From contig JAXGGA010003957.1 in NCBI GenBank assembly GCA_038373865.1, positions 1 to 64,000 of the forward strand: 64,000 nt of DNA, given 5' to 3'. Under the pieces are notes generated by a model. It was not told the DNA's origin and ran no database searches. It saw nothing but the letters and a program-made list of their open reading frames with translations. A program made the position numbers and the translations under genes. This DNA comes from Uloborus plumipes. Its lineage: Eukaryota; Arthropoda; Arachnida; Araneae; Uloboridae. This document shows positions 62,501 through 64,000 of this stretch, piece by piece. How positions within the stretch are numbered: position 1 is the stretch's first letter; each line of letters starts with the position of its first letter.

Positions 62501-64000
62501 ATTTTTCTTTTTTACATTTCAAGTTAAAAAAATCGGTACTTATCCGTTAGCCAGGCACAAGCAAAAAATCATCAAATAATGTAGAATTTTGCCAAACTTT
62601 TCTTATAACCTTAAGGAGAATGTTTGACGTCATACTCTCTGAATTCATTTGAAACAAAGCATTCGCTTCGCTTAGTAACATCGGCAATTTTTATTTTTTG
62701 CCTGCGCATGACTAACAGATAAGTACTAAAAAATATTTATATTATTGCTATCAACATTTAAGAATTAGGTTATGTATTTTTTGAGTTAAAAAAAATGTTA
62801 CACATCCTTGTATTCAATTGCTGTAAATAAATTATCAAGTTTTTTATGCTGATTTCAAAATTTATGAATTAGTCTGTTGGAAGATATAATCAAAAAATTA
62901 TCCTTCAATTATGTTGTGACAGACCAAAGTAAATCAAAACGTTCCTAGTTCTACACGACAAAGCACTGTTGTTTGAGGCTAAACTTTTTTAATTATCTAC
63001 TTAAGAAAAATGTTTTTTGATAGGGGTCCCCTCAAGGGAGTTCATGGTGCAGGATGTGACATTGAAATTTGAAATAGAGGAAGTTTTGAGAGGGTATAAA
63101 TTTGTTGGAGGCACCTCATTCTTCAGAGGGAGATTCCATTACTCTTGTAAGAATGGGTACCCCACAGGAGAATACCAAGGCAACGGGGGCTATTGCCCCT
63201 CCCTTGAGAGACTCTCCCTCAGTAAATTTTCAATTTTGAATTTAAAAAATACATTTTTGAACTATTTTTGATGTTAGGGAATTGGAAGTTTGATACTTTC
63301 CCCGGGAAACGTTTCAATATCGAAGACTGAAATACTTGTGGTCAGCATTTGTAAACTAGGTATATAGTTAAGGGTAAGCAAAAAAATCAATCGCCCCTCC
63401 CTTGAAAAATTTTTGGATCTGCCCTTAGATAATACAAAGATCTACAGACCTGAAATTTTACTTTCCTTTAAGTATTCATATTTAAATTTTTACTTTACCA
63501 TGTCATTGTAAAACTTCAAAAATAACTGTTAGAGACTTCTTTTACAGTCAAAAAGAAAGGAAACCATCTTCTTAAATGTGAGGGGTTTCTTTTAATTATC
63601 AAGTAGGGTTGGCAAGGTTTCGGATACTAGGGTTTTAAACCGTCCAACTAGGGTTTTAGACCGTCCTGTTCAAAAGTGTCCAAAACTGAATTTTAGTGAA
63701 ATTGTGTTAGGCAAACAAATATCAAAGAATAAAATCTGTTAAAGAATCATTTTAATAATTAAAAATTTAAACTTTGAACATTCAAATATGTATTTGAAAA
63801 TATGTTCAACTTATAAATCTGATTTTAATCTAAATATATAGAAATTAAAATTACTCATTAAAAATTGCATTTCATTCTCATGAGTTTTAAGTAATTTTGC
63901 TTTTAACACTAGTAAAACTTTTTGCAAAGACATGCAAATAGGGTTGCTCAAAATATAGTGCAATAATTGACATAAATGCAGTAATGAGAGTTTTTCAACT
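62501..64000. other. Downstream of MOCS3, repeat-like sequence
   Basis: No exon is recognised. At about 63,193-63,427 blocks of GCCCCTCCCTTGA and GGATCTGCCC resemble the ends of common hAT-type repeats. At 63,604 a TAGGGTTGGCAAGGTTTCGG start with two TAGGGTTTTA(A/G)ACCGTCC units may be the left end of another element cut by the window edge. Confidence 0.35.
62826..62831 (+). terminator. Likely MOCS3 polyadenylation signal
   Basis: A canonical AATAAA lies 326 bp after the MOCS3 stop, in AT-rich sequence with no competing gene on this strand. Confidence 0.5.

Noticed and set aside
1..64000. CRISPR array, operon or prokaryotic defence system
   Set aside because: All confident genes have eukaryotic domain composition, two have GT-AG introns, and the tandem repeats have no spacer-like regularity.

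Overview
This window is AT-rich animal nuclear DNA. It has GT-AG introns of 0.1 to 8 kb, no operons, many microsatellites, and a dense load of DNA transposons plus a tRNA-derived SINE. The three genes and the repeats suggest an arthropod, plausibly a chelicerate such as a spider. That placement is inference, because no rRNA or mitochondrial marker is present.

Layout. (1) 1-11,958: no coding exon seen. A 4.3 kb hAT-type element (312-4653) carries two nested TA-flanked miniature elements. Beyond it lie a tRNA-like sequence, a 232 bp palindromic element and a 428 bp fold-back. (2) 11,959-35,978, plus strand: alkylglycerol monooxygenase (AGMO). Ten exons are confident, covering the whole hydroxylase domain to the stop codon, and one N-terminal exon is a candidate. 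Its introns hold a duplicated minisatellite-bearing repeat, a SINE with target-site duplication, a 2.4 kb fold-back, several hAT, pogo-like and piggyBac-like miniature elements, and some unrecognised sequence. (3) 59,164-37,381, minus strand: a complete 12-exon GLD2/TENT2-type poly(A) polymerase of 525 aa, convergent with AGMO. Its introns hold four clear hAT-type insertions with perfect 8-bp duplications, one of which keeps a decayed transposase. (4) 61,160-62,500, plus strand: a complete single-exon MOCS3/UBA4 gene of 446 aa, head-to-head with TENT2.

The three genes are unrelated housekeeping functions: tetrahydrobiopterin-dependent ether-lipid cleavage, cytoplasmic polyadenylation, and sulfur transfer for tRNA thiolation and molybdopterin synthesis. 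They are neighbours, not a pathway.

The most interesting non-genic signal is a short structured motif present three times (minus strand about 9007-9052; plus strand 9293-9340 and 59731-59777). Its 6-bp stem changes by compensatory substitutions and it is followed by GAAAC and a short CAC/GUG helix. It resembles the minimal hammerhead-ribozyme architecture of Penelope-like elements, but with a diverged core. Two other places are useful because sister copies record transposition: a fold-back arm preserves the empty site of a hAT insertion, and a second repeat copy preserves the empty site of a piggyBac-like insertion.
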